A stretch of DNA of 64,000 nucleotides from positions 3,410,001-3,474,000 of the forward strand of contig NZ_VFMS01000001.1 of the NCBI RefSeq assembly GCF_006715165.1, given 5' to 3'. The notes under the pieces were generated by a model. The model made no database searches. It saw nothing but the letters and a program-made list of their open reading frames with translations, and was not told where the DNA came from. Shown one piece after another: positions 29,929 to 38,382 of the stretch; position 1 is the first letter of the stretch; every line of letters begins with the position of its first letter. The translations under genes and the position numbers were made by a program. Origin of the DNA: Arthrobacter sp. SLBN-122. GTDB lineage: Bacteria > Actinomycetota > Actinomycetes > Actinomycetales > Micrococcaceae.

Positions 29929-30708
29929 ATGCTGGTTCCCTCCCGCCGTCGCCTGCGGCTCGAAGTATGGATCGTCCTTGGCCTCTCCCTGGGCCAGTCG
30001 GCTGTCTACTCCGTGGTGCAGCTGCTGGACAAGATGACCCGCGCTCCGCTGGCGGAGGGCACGTCCACGCTGAACCGCTCCCAAAGCACCCGCGAGTACT
30101 TCGACCTCACCTACCAGCTGCTGGACATCATCTTTGCACTGGTGCCGGTGCTGCTGGTTCTCTACTTCCTTACGGACCAGCGCCAGGCAGGGCCGGGTGA
30201 TGCCGGGAACTCCCGCTCCGCGTTCCAGAAGCTCGGGTTCAATTTCGTCCGGCCCGGCAAGGATCTGCTGCAGGGCCTCGGACTGGCCGCGCTGATCGGC
30301 ATTCCCTCACTGGGGCTCTATGCGGCCGGCCGGGCACTGGGAATCACCACCGCCATTATCCCGAGCGCCCTGGATGCCTACTGGTGGACGGTTCCTGTGC
30401 TGATCCTGTCCGCCATCCGCCACGCAGTTCTCGAGGAAGTCATCGTGGTGGGCTACCTCCTGAACCGCTTTGGCAAGTTCGGGTGGAGCACGCCGCTGGC
30501 CATTGCAGTGAGTTCCCTGCTGCGCGGCAGCTACCACCTGTACCAAGGCTTCGGTCCGTTCTTTGGCAACGCCGTGATGGGCGTGGTCTTCGCCTGGCTG
30601 TACACCCGGACCCGGCGGGTCATGCCACTCGTCATCGCCCATGCCCTGCTGGACATCGTGGCCTTCGTGGGCTTCAGCCTGTTCGGCAAAGCCGTGGGGC
30701 TGGGCTAG
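29929..30708 (+). CDS. CPBP-family intramembrane metalloprotease
   Basis: 259 residues with about seven hydrophobic segments. The CPBP (Rce1-like) motifs are HAVLEEVIVVGYLLNRFG (the EExxxR-like motif, with YLLNR in place of the usual R spacing), SLLRGSYHLYQG (the His motif) and AHALLDIVAF. Members are intramembrane proteases or immunity proteins for bacteriocins; no bacteriocin gene is near. Leaderless start. Confidence 0.87.
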   Translation: MLVPSRRRLRLEVWIVLGLSLGQSAVYSVVQLLDKMTRAPLAEGTSTLNRSQSTREYFDLTYQLLDIIFALVPVLLVLYFLTDQRQAGPGDAGNSRSAFQKLGFNFVRPGKDLLQGLGLAALIGIPSLGLYAAGRALGITTAIIPSALDAYWWTVPVLILSAIRHAVLEEVIVVGYLLNRFGKFGWSTPLAIAVSSLLRGSYHLYQGFGPFFGNAVMGVVFAWLYTRTRRVMPLVIAHALLDIVAFVGFSLFGKAVGLG

Positions 30709-30818
30709 GGCCCGAGGGCATCGGGGCTAAGCCTGGGATCGTACGGCTGATTTCGAAGAAACCTATTGGCGCTCACAACCTGTTGACCATCAACTGGCTT
30801 TCATGGATCGTGTGCACC

Positions 30819-31160
30819 ATGAACCTGGGGGCGCGGTTGACAGCATGGTCGCTGGTGGCGGTCACAGTGCTGGCTGGACTTCTGGTTCTTGGGCAGTTGT
30901 GGAGCGTCCATCAGCAAACATCTGACTGGGCTCTCTGGCCAAAGGAAATTCCTTCACGAGTGCAGTTCGCCGGCCGCGACTATGACTGTGGCCCGACTCC
31001 AGCGGCTGCACATGACGACGTGAGCGGAATGACCAGGCAAGGCACGACAGCGGGTGGGGCCGAGATCCTCGCAGAACCTCCTTCGGTGGAAGCCAAGGTC
31101 TTCATCCTGGTGCGAACGGCTGAGGGGACGTTCGGCTGCGGCCTGCTTGGCGGTCCTTGA
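30819..31160 (+). CDS. Small membrane-anchored hypothetical protein
   Basis: 113 residues. One N-terminal hydrophobic helix (about 6-26, WSLVAVTVLAGLLVLG), then a hydrophilic exported part with two Cys (DYDCGPTP and FGCGLLGG). No family recognised. Codon use is somewhat less GC-biased than its neighbours. No clear Shine-Dalgarno precedes the ATG; a TTGACC lies at 30783, but the matching -10 is weak. The gene call is moderate. Confidence 0.45.
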   Translation: MNLGARLTAWSLVAVTVLAGLLVLGQLWSVHQQTSDWALWPKEIPSRVQFAGRDYDCGPTPAAAHDDVSGMTRQGTTAGGAEILAEPPSVEAKVFILVRTAEGTFGCGLLGGP

Positions 31161-31260
31161 TTTTTCAGGCACAGTCCTTGGCCAGGCCCCGCCGTTGCCG
31201 TTGCCGTTGCCACAGGACCTATCCCACGCAGGAGTATCAGCCAGCTTCGAATTCCAGCCC

Positions 31261-32958
31261 TCACATCAGCGACAGCACCAACTGCCAGTCCGCCTCCGGG
31301 TCGGGCGGCAACACAAAGGGCTTCGCATAAAAGTCGTCCCATAGCGGATCCGTCGGCGACAGTTCGTCCGGATCCAGCAGGTTGTCGCCGTCAGATTCCT
31401 CCACCTCGCACCCTGCCCACGCTGGCGCCGCTGGTGTACCCGTCGCCGGTGGTGCGGCGGGTGCAACCGTCGATTCATTCGGCGACAATATCCCTGGTGG
31501 CCAGTGGGGTGGTTCGGTGTCGTCGTGTTCAGGGTTGTAGTGGCGGCCGGTGGGTGAGGTCCAGCCCGGTGGCTCACGAGGGGTCGCCGCATCCGGTTTC
31601 CACTGGCTGTTGTGCTTGAGCCGGTGATGTTTTGGGCAGAGTTGTGCCAGGTTGCTGGTGCCGGTGGTGCCGCCGTGGTCCCAGGCGGTGAGGTGGTCGG
31701 TGTCGTTGTCCGGGGTGCGGTTGTTGCAGCCGGGGAAGGTGCATTTTCCGTCCCGCATCCGGATCCACTGTTTGACGGTTTCCGTGAGTCGGTAGCGGGT
31801 GCGGCCGATCTCCAAGGGGGCCCCGTCGCGAGGGTCGACCAGGACCCGGTAGAACGAGTCCGCCCCGTCCGCGACGAGCTTGCGTGCCAGGGAGGCCGGG
31901 ATGGGGCCCAGGCCGTCCAGTTCTGCGGGTTCGTCGGTGCTGCCGAGGAGGGAGAACACCGGGACCATGACCAGGACGTCGGCCCGCGGAGTGGGGACCT
32001 GGGCTATCCCGGTGGTGCCTGCCGTGGGGGAACTGCTGTCTGTACCCGGCCCGCTTCCGGAGAAGGTGGCGGTGTCAGCGGTGGCGGTGTTTTCTGGACC
32101 GGGAAGCAGGCCTGTCCCGAGGAGCAGGGATGCTGCGATGTCGGGGCGGAGTTGGGTGAGGGTGCGGGGTTCGTTGGGGCCTTGGAGGCCGCGGGCGGTG
32201 GCGGTGGTGCGGTTCCAGATGGCGCAGGCGGTGTGCCCGGGGAGGCGGAGCGAGATCCAGGCCATGCCGTCGCGGTCCGGGCTGTATTCCATCCGCCGGT
32301 CCGCGACGCCCTTCGCGTGGCGCTTCTGCAGGCTTTCGGGGTGGTGGCGCTCCCGCCAGGCGCGGATCTTCGTCCGGAACCGGGACGGAACCAGCTTGCC
32401 GGGTGCGGCGCCGCGGGCCGGCTTGGGGGCAGCGGGGTCGAAGAAGTGGGCTACTAACGCGGCGGCGCCGTCCGGGGTGAGGCCTTCGGTTTCGTCGGCA
32501 ACAATCCTGGCGTGCTGCCAGGACAGGGCCCCGGCGGCCAAAGCGTCCATCACCGGCGGCAGGGCACAGACACGGCGGGACTGCTCCACGAATGCCCCGG
32601 CAGCGCCGGAGCTGATGGTCAGGACACCCGCGATCTCCTCCACCGCTGACATCTCCGCGTAGGTGCGTTCACGCACGGGCGCGTCGGGGGCAAGCATTGC
32701 GTGCTGGATCTCAACGGCCTCGGCAACATCAACGGCCTTGACCGCGGCGAGCTGCGCCTCCAGCCGCTTCACCACCTCCAGCCGGGTCAGCCGGAGCTCA
32801 TACCGCCGCTGCAAGACATCAACATCAGCCCCAACACCAACACCGGCAGCCAGGAACGTATCCTCAGCAGCCAGCGCATCCAGGGCGGCCACAGAGGCAT
32901 GAACCCCCTCCAAGACCACCCCGCCACCGCTGCTGATTTCCATACGAACATCATCCAT
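31261..32958 (-). CDS. DUF222 / HNH endonuclease (13E12-repeat family)
   Basis: 565 residues from the ATG at 32958. The N-terminal two thirds is DUF222 (ERTYAEMSAVEEIAGVL, VDALAAGALSWQHARIVAD). A C-terminal HNH domain follows: CTFPGCNNRTPDNDTDHL, HGGTTGTSNLAQLCPKHHRLKH. These proteins are abundant and variable in Actinobacteria and often associated with mobile DNA; the substrate is unknown. The start is uncertain: GATGAT 6 nt before an in-frame ATG at 32943 would also fit a leaderless start. The Pro/Thr-rich segment between domains is variable. Confidence 0.88.
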   Translation of the reverse strand: MDDVRMEISSGGGVVLEGVHASVAALDALAAEDTFLAAGVGVGADVDVLQRRYELRLTRLEVVKRLEAQLAAVKAVDVAEAVEIQHAMLAPDAPVRERTYAEMSAVEEIAGVLTISSGAAGAFVEQSRRVCALPPVMDALAAGALSWQHARIVADETEGLTPDGAAALVAHFFDPAAPKPARGAAPGKLVPSRFRTKIRAWRERHHPESLQKRHAKGVADRRMEYSPDRDGMAWISLRLPGHTACAIWNRTTATARGLQGPNEPRTLTQLRPDIAASLLLGTGLLPGPENTATADTATFSGSGPGTDSSSPTAGTTGIAQVPTPRADVLVMVPVFSLLGSTDEPAELDGLGPIPASLARKLVADGADSFYRVLVDPRDGAPLEIGRTRYRLTETVKQWIRMRDGKCTFPGCNNRTPDNDTDHLTAWDHGGTTGTSNLAQLCPKHHRLKHNSQWKPDAATPREPPGWTSPTGRHYNPEHDDTEPPHWPPGILSPNESTVAPAAPPATGTPAAPAWAGCEVEESDGDNLLDPDELSPTDPLWDDFYAKPFVLPPDPEADWQLVLSLM

Positions 32959-33022
32959 CGAGGCACTGACAATCAAAGGTCCGCAGGAATCCCGTTCGCG
33001 CCTGGCAGCCACGTTAAATGAA

Positions 33023-33074
33023 TTCGGCCGCCATCGGGTAGTGACGCCGTTGTCACCACCTGATGGCGGCCGAA
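33023..33074 (-). terminator. Long hairpin between glyoxalase-like and HNH genes
   Basis: TTCGGCCGCCATC (33023-33035) pairs perfectly with its complement at 33062-33074. An inner GTGAC/GTCAC pair extends the stem to about 23 bp with two mismatches and a 6-nt loop. On the minus strand it follows the glyoxalase-like gene and is trailed by TTCATTTAA. It is probably that gene's terminator. Confidence 0.6.
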
Positions 33075-33139
33075 GCAGGTCCGGACAGTGGCCCGGAAAA
33101 CCCAAATCCCGCGAGTGCCGGGAAAGAGGGATGAAGCGT

Positions 33140-33778
33140 TTAGATGGTGACTGCTCCGTTGGCGGTTTCGAACGTGACCGACAGGATTCCCGGCGTTCCG
33201 TGCGGGGCCACCCACTCAACCGCAACGTCCTCAAGCGGCTTCTCCACCGGCTCACCCAGCCACTCGGTCACGCGGGAGGCGGAACCGGCGATGGTCAGGC
33301 AGCTCATCTTGATGTTGCTGGCGTAGGCGTTGGACGGGTGCAGTGACGGGTCACCTTCCCACTTGAGCATGTACGGAACCTGGGGGTCGGCGATAAGGCC
33401 AAGGATGCCAATCTGCTTCCAGACCAGCTCCCGGCCGTCCGGGAACTTGCGGTTGCCGTTCACGGCAGCACGGCCAAGGCGTTCCTCAAAGGGGGCGAGG
33501 TCGTCCACTTCGACGCACCAGCCCATCCAGCCGCCGCCGGCTGCGGAACGGGCACGGACTGCCTGACCGAACGGTGCCTTGTCCGATGCCGGGTGGTCCA
33601 GGACCTCCACGACTTCCAGGTACTTGTGCCCGGCGAGCGGGATGATCATATTCCGGGTTCCGAACCGGGGGTGGACCCCGCCCTTCACTGCCTCAACGCC
33701 GAGGGCAGATGAAATACGTTCGGTAGTGGCCGCGAGGCCATCGGTTTCACAGGCGTAAGAGACGTGATCCATGCGCAT
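33140..33778 (-). CDS. Glyoxalase-like (VOC superfamily) protein
   Basis: 212 residues from the ATG at 33778, chosen because a CAAGAT -10 lies exactly 6 nt upstream. It resembles the Glyoxalase_3-type VOC proteins: MDHVSYACETDGLAATTERI at the N-terminus, RFGTRNMIIPLAGHKYLEVVEVLDHP in the first module, then GWMGWCVEVDDL and a second beta-rich half ending in VAPHGTPGILSVTFETANG. The His and Glu of HVSYA and YLEVVE may be metal ligands. Substrate unknown. It is an isolated gene with a palindrome upstream of its promoter. Confidence 0.82.
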   Translation of the reverse strand: MRMDHVSYACETDGLAATTERISSALGVEAVKGGVHPRFGTRNMIIPLAGHKYLEVVEVLDHPASDKAPFGQAVRARSAAGGGWMGWCVEVDDLAPFEERLGRAAVNGNRKFPDGRELVWKQIGILGLIADPQVPYMLKWEGDPSLHPSNAYASNIKMSCLTIAGSASRVTEWLGEPVEKPLEDVAVEWVAPHGTPGILSVTFETANGAVTI

Positions 33779-33784
33779 GGCAAC

Positions 33785-33790
33785 ATCTTG
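33785..33790 (-). promoter_or_regulatory. -10 element CAAGAT for the leaderless glyoxalase-like gene
   Basis: Read on the minus strand: CAAGAT, 6 nt, then ATG at 33778. Same hexamer and spacing as ligA and the CPBP gene. Confidence 0.6.
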
Positions 33791-33814
33791 GCACTTTGTG
33801 ATCGGGCTCTCAGC

Positions 33815-33828
33815 TAAGGGTACCCTTA
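33815..33828. promoter_or_regulatory. 14-bp perfect palindrome TAAGGGTACCCTTA
   Basis: It lies 24 bp upstream of the glyoxalase-like gene's -10, at or just beyond the -35. Likely an operator; the regulator is not identifiable. It has a loose resemblance to DtxR-type iron boxes (TWAGG/CCTWA halves) but with shorter spacing. Confidence 0.5.
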
Positions 33829-33986
33829 CTGGAAACGCGGGCCGTGGAAAGTGCCGGGAATGGGGGGCAATCCGGACGACGGCGGCGTCCCCGGGCTGGG
33901 TGCCGCGCGCCAATCCGCCGTCAGTACGGGGGCATACCGGATGACCTTGTTCGTCACAATGCTGTCCACGGTGGCCGCCCGGTTCC

Positions 33987-33992
33987 TAGACT
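33987..33992 (+). promoter_or_regulatory. -10 element TAGACT for the metY riboswitch transcript
   Basis: TAGACT ends 7 nt before the first conserved base of the SAM-IV aptamer, placing the transcript start at its 5' edge. Confidence 0.6.
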
Positions 33993-33999
33993 GGGCGCA

Positions 34000-34113
34000 G
34001 GTCATGAGCGCCAGCGCCAAGCCCCGGTTCGCTGGCCGGCAACCCTCCATCCGCGGTGGGGTGCCCCGGGTGAGGACCTGGCTGTCCGGCACCAGCCGGA
34101 AGCAAGCGCGGCC
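34000..34113 (+). ncRNA. SAM-IV riboswitch upstream of metY
   Basis: The conserved core GGTCATGAG ... GCTGGCCGGCAACCCTCC ... GCGGTGGGGTGCCCCGGGTGA ... GACC ... GCAAGCGCG is that of SAM-IV aptamers of Actinobacteria. Outer P1/P2 pairing GGTC/GACC is present, and the variable stem TCCGGC-acca-GCCGGA is intact. It binds S-adenosylmethionine and represses methionine-pathway genes. The metY ribosome site AAAGGAG lies 32 nt downstream, so control is probably at translation initiation. Confidence 0.93.
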
Positions 34114-34157
34114 CGTACTGCTCCACGCATGCCGGGCCCATGTCAAAGGAGATTTGG

Positions 34158-35480
34158 ATGTCCAACGGATGGTCCTTCGAAACCCGCCAGATCCATGCAG
34201 GCCAGGAAGTGGACAGTGCCACGGGAGCCCGTGCGCTGCCGATTTACCAGACCACGTCCTTCGTGTTCCCCAGTGCCGAAAGCGCAGCCAACCGCTTTGC
34301 CCTGGCTGAACTTGCACCCATCTACACCCGGATCGGCAACCCCACCCAGGACGCCGTCGAACAGCGGATCGCCAGCCTTGAGGGAGGCCTGGCCGCTTTG
34401 CTGCTGAGTTCCGGGCAGGCAGCGGAAACCTTCGCGGTCCTGAACATCGCGGAGGCCGGGGACCACATTGTGGCCAGCCCCAGCCTTTACGGCGGGACGT
34501 ACAACCTGTTCGCCCACACCCTGAAGAAGTTCGGCATCTCGGTCACGTTCGTGGACGATCCCGACAACCTGGACCAGTGGCGCGCCGCCGTCCAGCCCAA
34601 CACCAAGCTCTTCTTTGGCGAAGTGGTGTCCAATCCCCGCCAGGACGTCCTGGATATCGAAGGCATCTCCGGGGTGGCCCACCAGGCAGGCGTGCCGCTG
34701 ATCGTGGACAACACCCTGTCCACCCCGTACCTGATCCGTCCGCTCGAGTGGGGCGCCGACATCGTGATCCATTCCGCCACTAAATACCTTGGCGGCCACG
34801 GCACGGCGATTGCCGGCGTCATTGTCGATTCCGGAAAATTCGACTTCAGCAAGGATCCTGAACGGTTCCCAGGCTTCAACACCCCTGACCCCACCTACAA
34901 CGGCCTGGTCTACGCACGCGACCTCGGCGCCGATGGTGCGCTGGGAGCCAACCTGTCCTACATCCTCAAGGCCCGCGTCCAGCTGCTGCGCGATCTGGGC
35001 TCGGCCGTGTCCCCGTTCAACGCCTTCCTGATCTCCCAGGGCCTGGAGACGCTGAGCCTGCGGGTGGAGCGCCATGTCGCCAACGCCACGGAAGTGGCGC
35101 GCTGGCTGGAAGGAAGGGACGACGTCGAATCCGTCGCCTACGCGGGGCTGCCCTCCAGCCCCTGGTACGAACGTGGCCGCAAGTACGGGCCCAAGGGGAC
35201 GGGCGCCGTCGTGGCTTTCAACCTGGCCGGCGGGGCGGAGGCGGGCAAGCGCTTCGTCGACGCCCTTGAACTGCACTCCCACGTTGCGAACATCGGCGAC
35301 GTCCGCTCCCTGGTCATCCACCCGGCGTCGACCACCCACAGCCAGCTCTCGCCGGAGCAGCAGGCAGTGGCAGGGGTGACCCCGGGACTGGTCCGGCTGT
35401 CCGTAGGCCTGGAACACATCGATGACATCCTGGCCGACCTGGAAGCGGGCTTCCGCGCAGCCAAGGGCGCCCCGGCCTAA
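34158..35480 (+). CDS. metY: O-acetylhomoserine sulfhydrylase
   Basis: 440 residues, PLP Cys/Met-metabolism family, the long form typical of O-acetylhomoserine aminocarboxypropyltransferases. It makes homocysteine from O-acetylhomoserine and sulfide. The Schiff-base Lys is in HSATKYLGGHGT (about 208); YTRIGNPTQDAVEQRIASLEGG, PLIVDNTLSTPYLIRP and VIHPASTTHSQLSPEQQ are family hallmarks. The ATG at 34158 has AAAGGAG 6 nt upstream; a longer frame would run over that site. Regulated by the SAM-IV riboswitch; pairs functionally with metX. Confidence 0.95.
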   Translation: MSNGWSFETRQIHAGQEVDSATGARALPIYQTTSFVFPSAESAANRFALAELAPIYTRIGNPTQDAVEQRIASLEGGLAALLLSSGQAAETFAVLNIAEAGDHIVASPSLYGGTYNLFAHTLKKFGISVTFVDDPDNLDQWRAAVQPNTKLFFGEVVSNPRQDVLDIEGISGVAHQAGVPLIVDNTLSTPYLIRPLEWGADIVIHSATKYLGGHGTAIAGVIVDSGKFDFSKDPERFPGFNTPDPTYNGLVYARDLGADGALGANLSYILKARVQLLRDLGSAVSPFNAFLISQGLETLSLRVERHVANATEVARWLEGRDDVESVAYAGLPSSPWYERGRKYGPKGTGAVVAFNLAGGAEAGKRFVDALELHSHVANIGDVRSLVIHPASTTHSQLSPEQQAVAGVTPGLVRLSVGLEHIDDILADLEAGFRAAKGAPA

Positions 35481-35569
35481 GACAACAGCCGGGGCTGCAG
35501 TGAGTGCCGCCGGCAAGCCGGGAAAGTCACAACCAGTCACACTCTTGGCTTGGAACGGGGGGTGTTTCG

Positions 35570-35575
35570 TACACT
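35570..35575 (+). promoter_or_regulatory. -10 element TACACT for the metX riboswitch transcript
   Basis: TACACT ends 7 nt before the second SAM-IV aptamer, the same geometry as at metY. metX therefore has its own promoter. Confidence 0.6.
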
Positions 35576-35582
35576 CGAACCA

Positions 35583-35694
35583 GGTCATGAGTGCCAGTGA
35601 CAGCCCCGGCTTGCTGGCCGGCAACCCTCCATCCGCGGTGGGGTGCCCCGGGTGAGGACCTGGCCTGCCGGTCAAATGACGGCGGGCAAGCGCG
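35583..35694 (+). ncRNA. SAM-IV riboswitch upstream of metX
   Basis: The same conserved core as at 34000 is repeated. Helices differ by compensatory changes: the downstream variable stem here is GCCGGTCA-aa-TGACGGC, versus TCCGGC-acca-GCCGGA upstream. The last aptamer base lies 16 nt before the metX ATG, and AGAAGAGG follows immediately. Ligand binding probably occludes the ribosome site. Confidence 0.93.
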
Positions 35695-35710
35695 TAGAAG
35701 AGGTCTTGCC

Positions 35711-36826
35711 ATGACGGTTACCGTCGCCCGAACCACCATTCCCGAACACGGAATCGTCCGCTACGCCTCCATCGGGGGACTGGAACTTGAAGCCGGCGGC
35801 TACCTCCCGGACGTCACGCTGGCCTACGAAACCTGGGGCACGCTTAACGCGGACGGCAGCAATGCCGTCCTGATCGAGCATGCCCTGACCGGAAGCACCC
35901 ACGTGACCCGTGGCGACACGGACGAAGAAGGCTGGTGGGAACAGCTGGCCGGTCCCGGCGCGCCCGTGGACACGGACAGGTTCTTCGTGGTGTCCATCAA
36001 CATCGTGGGCGGCTGCTACGGGTCCACCGGTCCGTCGTCGCCCGCCCCGGACGGATCCCCCTGGGGCTCCCGTTTCCCGCTCGTCACCCTGCGGGACAGC
36101 ACGGTGGCGGAGGCCCGGCTGGCAGACCAGTTGGGCATCAAGAGCTGGTTTGCCGTCCTGGGCGGCTCCATGGGCGGCGCCCGTTCCCTGGAATGGGCCG
36201 TGACCTACCCGGAGAGGGTGCAGCGCTGTGCCGTCATCGCCGTGGGGGCCGCAAGCACAGCCGAGCAGATCGCCTTCGCGCAGGCCCAGACGCTGGCCAT
36301 CCGGCAGGATCCGAATTTCAACGGCGGCGACTACTACGGCGGTCCCAGCCCGGAAGACGGCCTGGCCCTTGCCCGGCGCATCGCCCACATCACGTACCGC
36401 TCCGCAGCCGAGCTGGAAGGCCGGTTCGGCCGGTCACCGCAGGCGACCGAGTCGCCCCTGAAGGGCGAGATCCTGGCCGCCCGGGGCCGCTACCAGGTGG
36501 AAAGCTACCTGGACCACCAGGGCAACAAGCTCGTGAAGCGCTTCGACGCGAACAGCTACATTGCCCTGACCGAAGCGTTGATGAGCCACGACATCTGCCG
36601 GGGCCGGGGGAGCCTCGCAGAGACGTTGGCCAGGTCAACTGCACGCTTCCTCGTAGCCGCCGTCGACTCCGACCGGCTCTATTTTCCGTCCCAATCCCAT
36701 GAACTGGCCCAGGCCCTGCCCGGGGACGTGGACGTCCACGTCATCCAGGCCCCGATCGGGCACGACGGGTTCCTGACCGAAATCGGCCAGCTGGGCAGCC
36801 AGCTGAGGGGCACCTTCCTGGCCTGA
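35711..36826 (+). CDS. metX: Homoserine O-acetyltransferase
   Basis: 371 residues, alpha/beta hydrolase fold. It acetylates L-homoserine with acetyl-CoA, supplying the metY substrate. The nucleophile Ser is in GGSMGGARSLEWA (about 153). Asp (AAVDSDRLYFPSQSHE) and His (IGHDGFL) complete the triad, and ALTGSTHV provides the oxyanion region. The ATG follows AGAAGAGG and lies directly after the second SAM-IV riboswitch. Confidence 0.95.
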   Translation: MTVTVARTTIPEHGIVRYASIGGLELEAGGYLPDVTLAYETWGTLNADGSNAVLIEHALTGSTHVTRGDTDEEGWWEQLAGPGAPVDTDRFFVVSINIVGGCYGSTGPSSPAPDGSPWGSRFPLVTLRDSTVAEARLADQLGIKSWFAVLGGSMGGARSLEWAVTYPERVQRCAVIAVGAASTAEQIAFAQAQTLAIRQDPNFNGGDYYGGPSPEDGLALARRIAHITYRSAAELEGRFGRSPQATESPLKGEILAARGRYQVESYLDHQGNKLVKRFDANSYIALTEALMSHDICRGRGSLAETLARSTARFLVAAVDSDRLYFPSQSHELAQALPGDVDVHVIQAPIGHDGFLTEIGQLGSQLRGTFLA

Positions 36827-36872
36827 GGCCCCGCATGTGCATTCCTGCAGATGCCTTCTGCACTAATCGGCG

Positions 36873-36901
36873 TTGAGGTTGCACCGCAGGCAGACCATAC
36901 T
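36873..36901 (+). promoter_or_regulatory. Promoter TTGAGG-17-CATACT for the MHS transporter
   Basis: A -35 TTGAGG (36873-36878) and -10 CATACT (36896-36901) are spaced 17 bp. A TGTG-CAT-CACA inverted repeat sits just downstream at 36924-36934 and may be an operator. Confidence 0.5.
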
Positions 36902-36990
36902 CAATCAAATCCGGCGTTCGTGGTGTGCATCACATCCGGCCGCCATTGACTGGTCCCCGTGGTGTCGACGACGACGCCGAAGGAGTTCAC

Positions 36991-38373
36991 ATGAGTACGG
37001 AAAGCTCCGCCGCAAGGCGTACAGAGGAAACCGACGTCAAGGCCTCAGGCCTCAAGAAGGTAGTGACGGCCTCCATGGCCGGAACCGTGGTGGAGTGGTA
37101 CGAGTTCTTCCTCTACGCATCCGCCGCCACGCTGGTGTTCGGAAAGGCCTTCTTCCCCAACGCCGGCACCGAACTGGACGGCATCATCGCAGCCTTCCTC
37201 ACCTACGCAGTCGGCTTCGTGGCCCGCCCCATCGGCGGGATCGTCTTTGGCCACTTCGGCGACAAGTTCGGCCGGAAGCAGCTGCTGCAGCTGAGCATCA
37301 TCCTGGTGGGCGTCTCCACCTTCCTCATGGGCTGCCTGCCCACCTTCCAGCAGATCGGCTACTGGGCCCCCACCCTGCTGGTGGTGCTCCGGTTTGCCCA
37401 GGGCTTTGCCGTTGGCGGGGAGTGGGGCGGTGCCGTCCTCCTCGTGGCAGAGCACAGCCCCAGCAAGTCCCGCGGATTCTGGGCCAGCTGGCCGCAATCT
37501 GCAGTGCCGCTGGGAAACCTGCTGGCCACGGCCGTGCTGTTCATCCTGTCCTCCACGCTGACCCAGGACGCCTTCCTGGGATGGGGCTGGCGCGTGGCGT
37601 TCTGGCTGTCCGCGGTGATCGTCCTGATCGGCTACTACATCCGGACCAAAGTCAACGACGCACCCATCTTCCTGGAGGCCCGCAAAGAGGTCGAGGCCGG
37701 CCACAAGGGCTACGGTGTCGCCGAAGTTTTCCGGCGCTACCCCCGCGGCGTGTTCACCGCCATGGGCCTGCGCTTCGCGGAAAACATCCTGTACTACCTG
37801 GTGGTCACCTTCTCCATCACCTACCTGAAGACCGTGGTGCAGGCCGACACCACCCGCATCCTGCTCCTGCTGCTCCTGGCCCACGCCGTGCACTTCGCGG
37901 TGGTGCCCATGGTCGGCAAGCTGTCGGACCGCTTTGGCCGTAAGCCCGTCTACATGGCCGGTGCCATCATGGGTGCCACCTGGGGCTTCTTCGCCTTCCC
38001 CATGATGGATACCAAGAACGATGCCATCATCCTTGCCGCCATCATGATCGGGCTGGTGTTCCACGCCTTCATGTACGCAGGTCAGCCTGCCATCATGGCG
38101 GAAATGTTCCCCACGCGGATGCGGTACTCCGGGGTGTCCCTGGGCTACCAGGTGACCTCGATCGTGGCCGGTTCGCTGGCTCCGATCATCGCCGCCTCGC
38201 TCCTGGGCACCTACAAGTCCTCCGTCCCCGTGGCCGTCTACCTGCTGATCGCCTGCGCCATTACCGCCGTCGCGGTCTTCTTCCTGAAGGAAACCCGCGG
38301 CATCTCGCTGCACGACGTGGACGCCGCCGACGCCCAAGGCACCGCCGACCTCCTTGCCGCCAACAAGAAGTAG
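36991..38373 (+). CDS. MHS-family MFS transporter (organic-acid/osmolyte:H+ symporter)
   Basis: 460 residues, 12 predicted helices. The MHS subfamily start VTASMAGTVVEWYEFFLYASAA is clear. The loop 2-3 motif is GHFGDKFGRKQLL and the loop 8-9 motif is GKLSDRFGRKPVYM. Members carry citrate, alpha-ketoglutarate, shikimate, proline/betaine or metabolites of aromatic and branched-chain breakdown; the substrate is not readable. The ATG has AAGGAG 6 nt upstream. The alcohol dehydrogenase follows 9 nt after. Confidence 0.92.
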   Translation: MSTESSAARRTEETDVKASGLKKVVTASMAGTVVEWYEFFLYASAATLVFGKAFFPNAGTELDGIIAAFLTYAVGFVARPIGGIVFGHFGDKFGRKQLLQLSIILVGVSTFLMGCLPTFQQIGYWAPTLLVVLRFAQGFAVGGEWGGAVLLVAEHSPSKSRGFWASWPQSAVPLGNLLATAVLFILSSTLTQDAFLGWGWRVAFWLSAVIVLIGYYIRTKVNDAPIFLEARKEVEAGHKGYGVAEVFRRYPRGVFTAMGLRFAENILYYLVVTFSITYLKTVVQADTTRILLLLLLAHAVHFAVVPMVGKLSDRFGRKPVYMAGAIMGATWGFFAFPMMDTKNDAIILAAIMIGLVFHAFMYAGQPAIMAEMFPTRMRYSGVSLGYQVTSIVAGSLAPIIAASLLGTYKSSVPVAVYLLIACAITAVAVFFLKETRGISLHDVDAADAQGTADLLAANKK

Positions 38374-38382
38374 CAGGTTCCC

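Noticed and set aside
31612..32662. Plus-strand open frames opposite the DUF222-HNH gene
   Set aside because: The minus frame carries intact HNH and DUF222 motifs; the plus frames are shadows.
31261..32958. HNH gene as part of a restriction, prophage or homing system
   Set aside because: DUF222-HNH proteins are numerous in these genomes and no methylase, integrase or phage genes are adjacent.
34140..34157. ATG at 34140 as the metY start
   Set aside because: It would place the AAAGGAG ribosome site inside the coding sequence; the ATG at 34158 is correctly spaced from it.
34000..35694. The met leaders as SAM-I (S-box) riboswitches
   Set aside because: The core GGTCATGAG...CCGGCAACCCTCC...GCGGTGGGGTGCCCCGGGTGA arrangement with the downstream GCAAGCGCG pseudoknot part is SAM-IV, the actinobacterial class.
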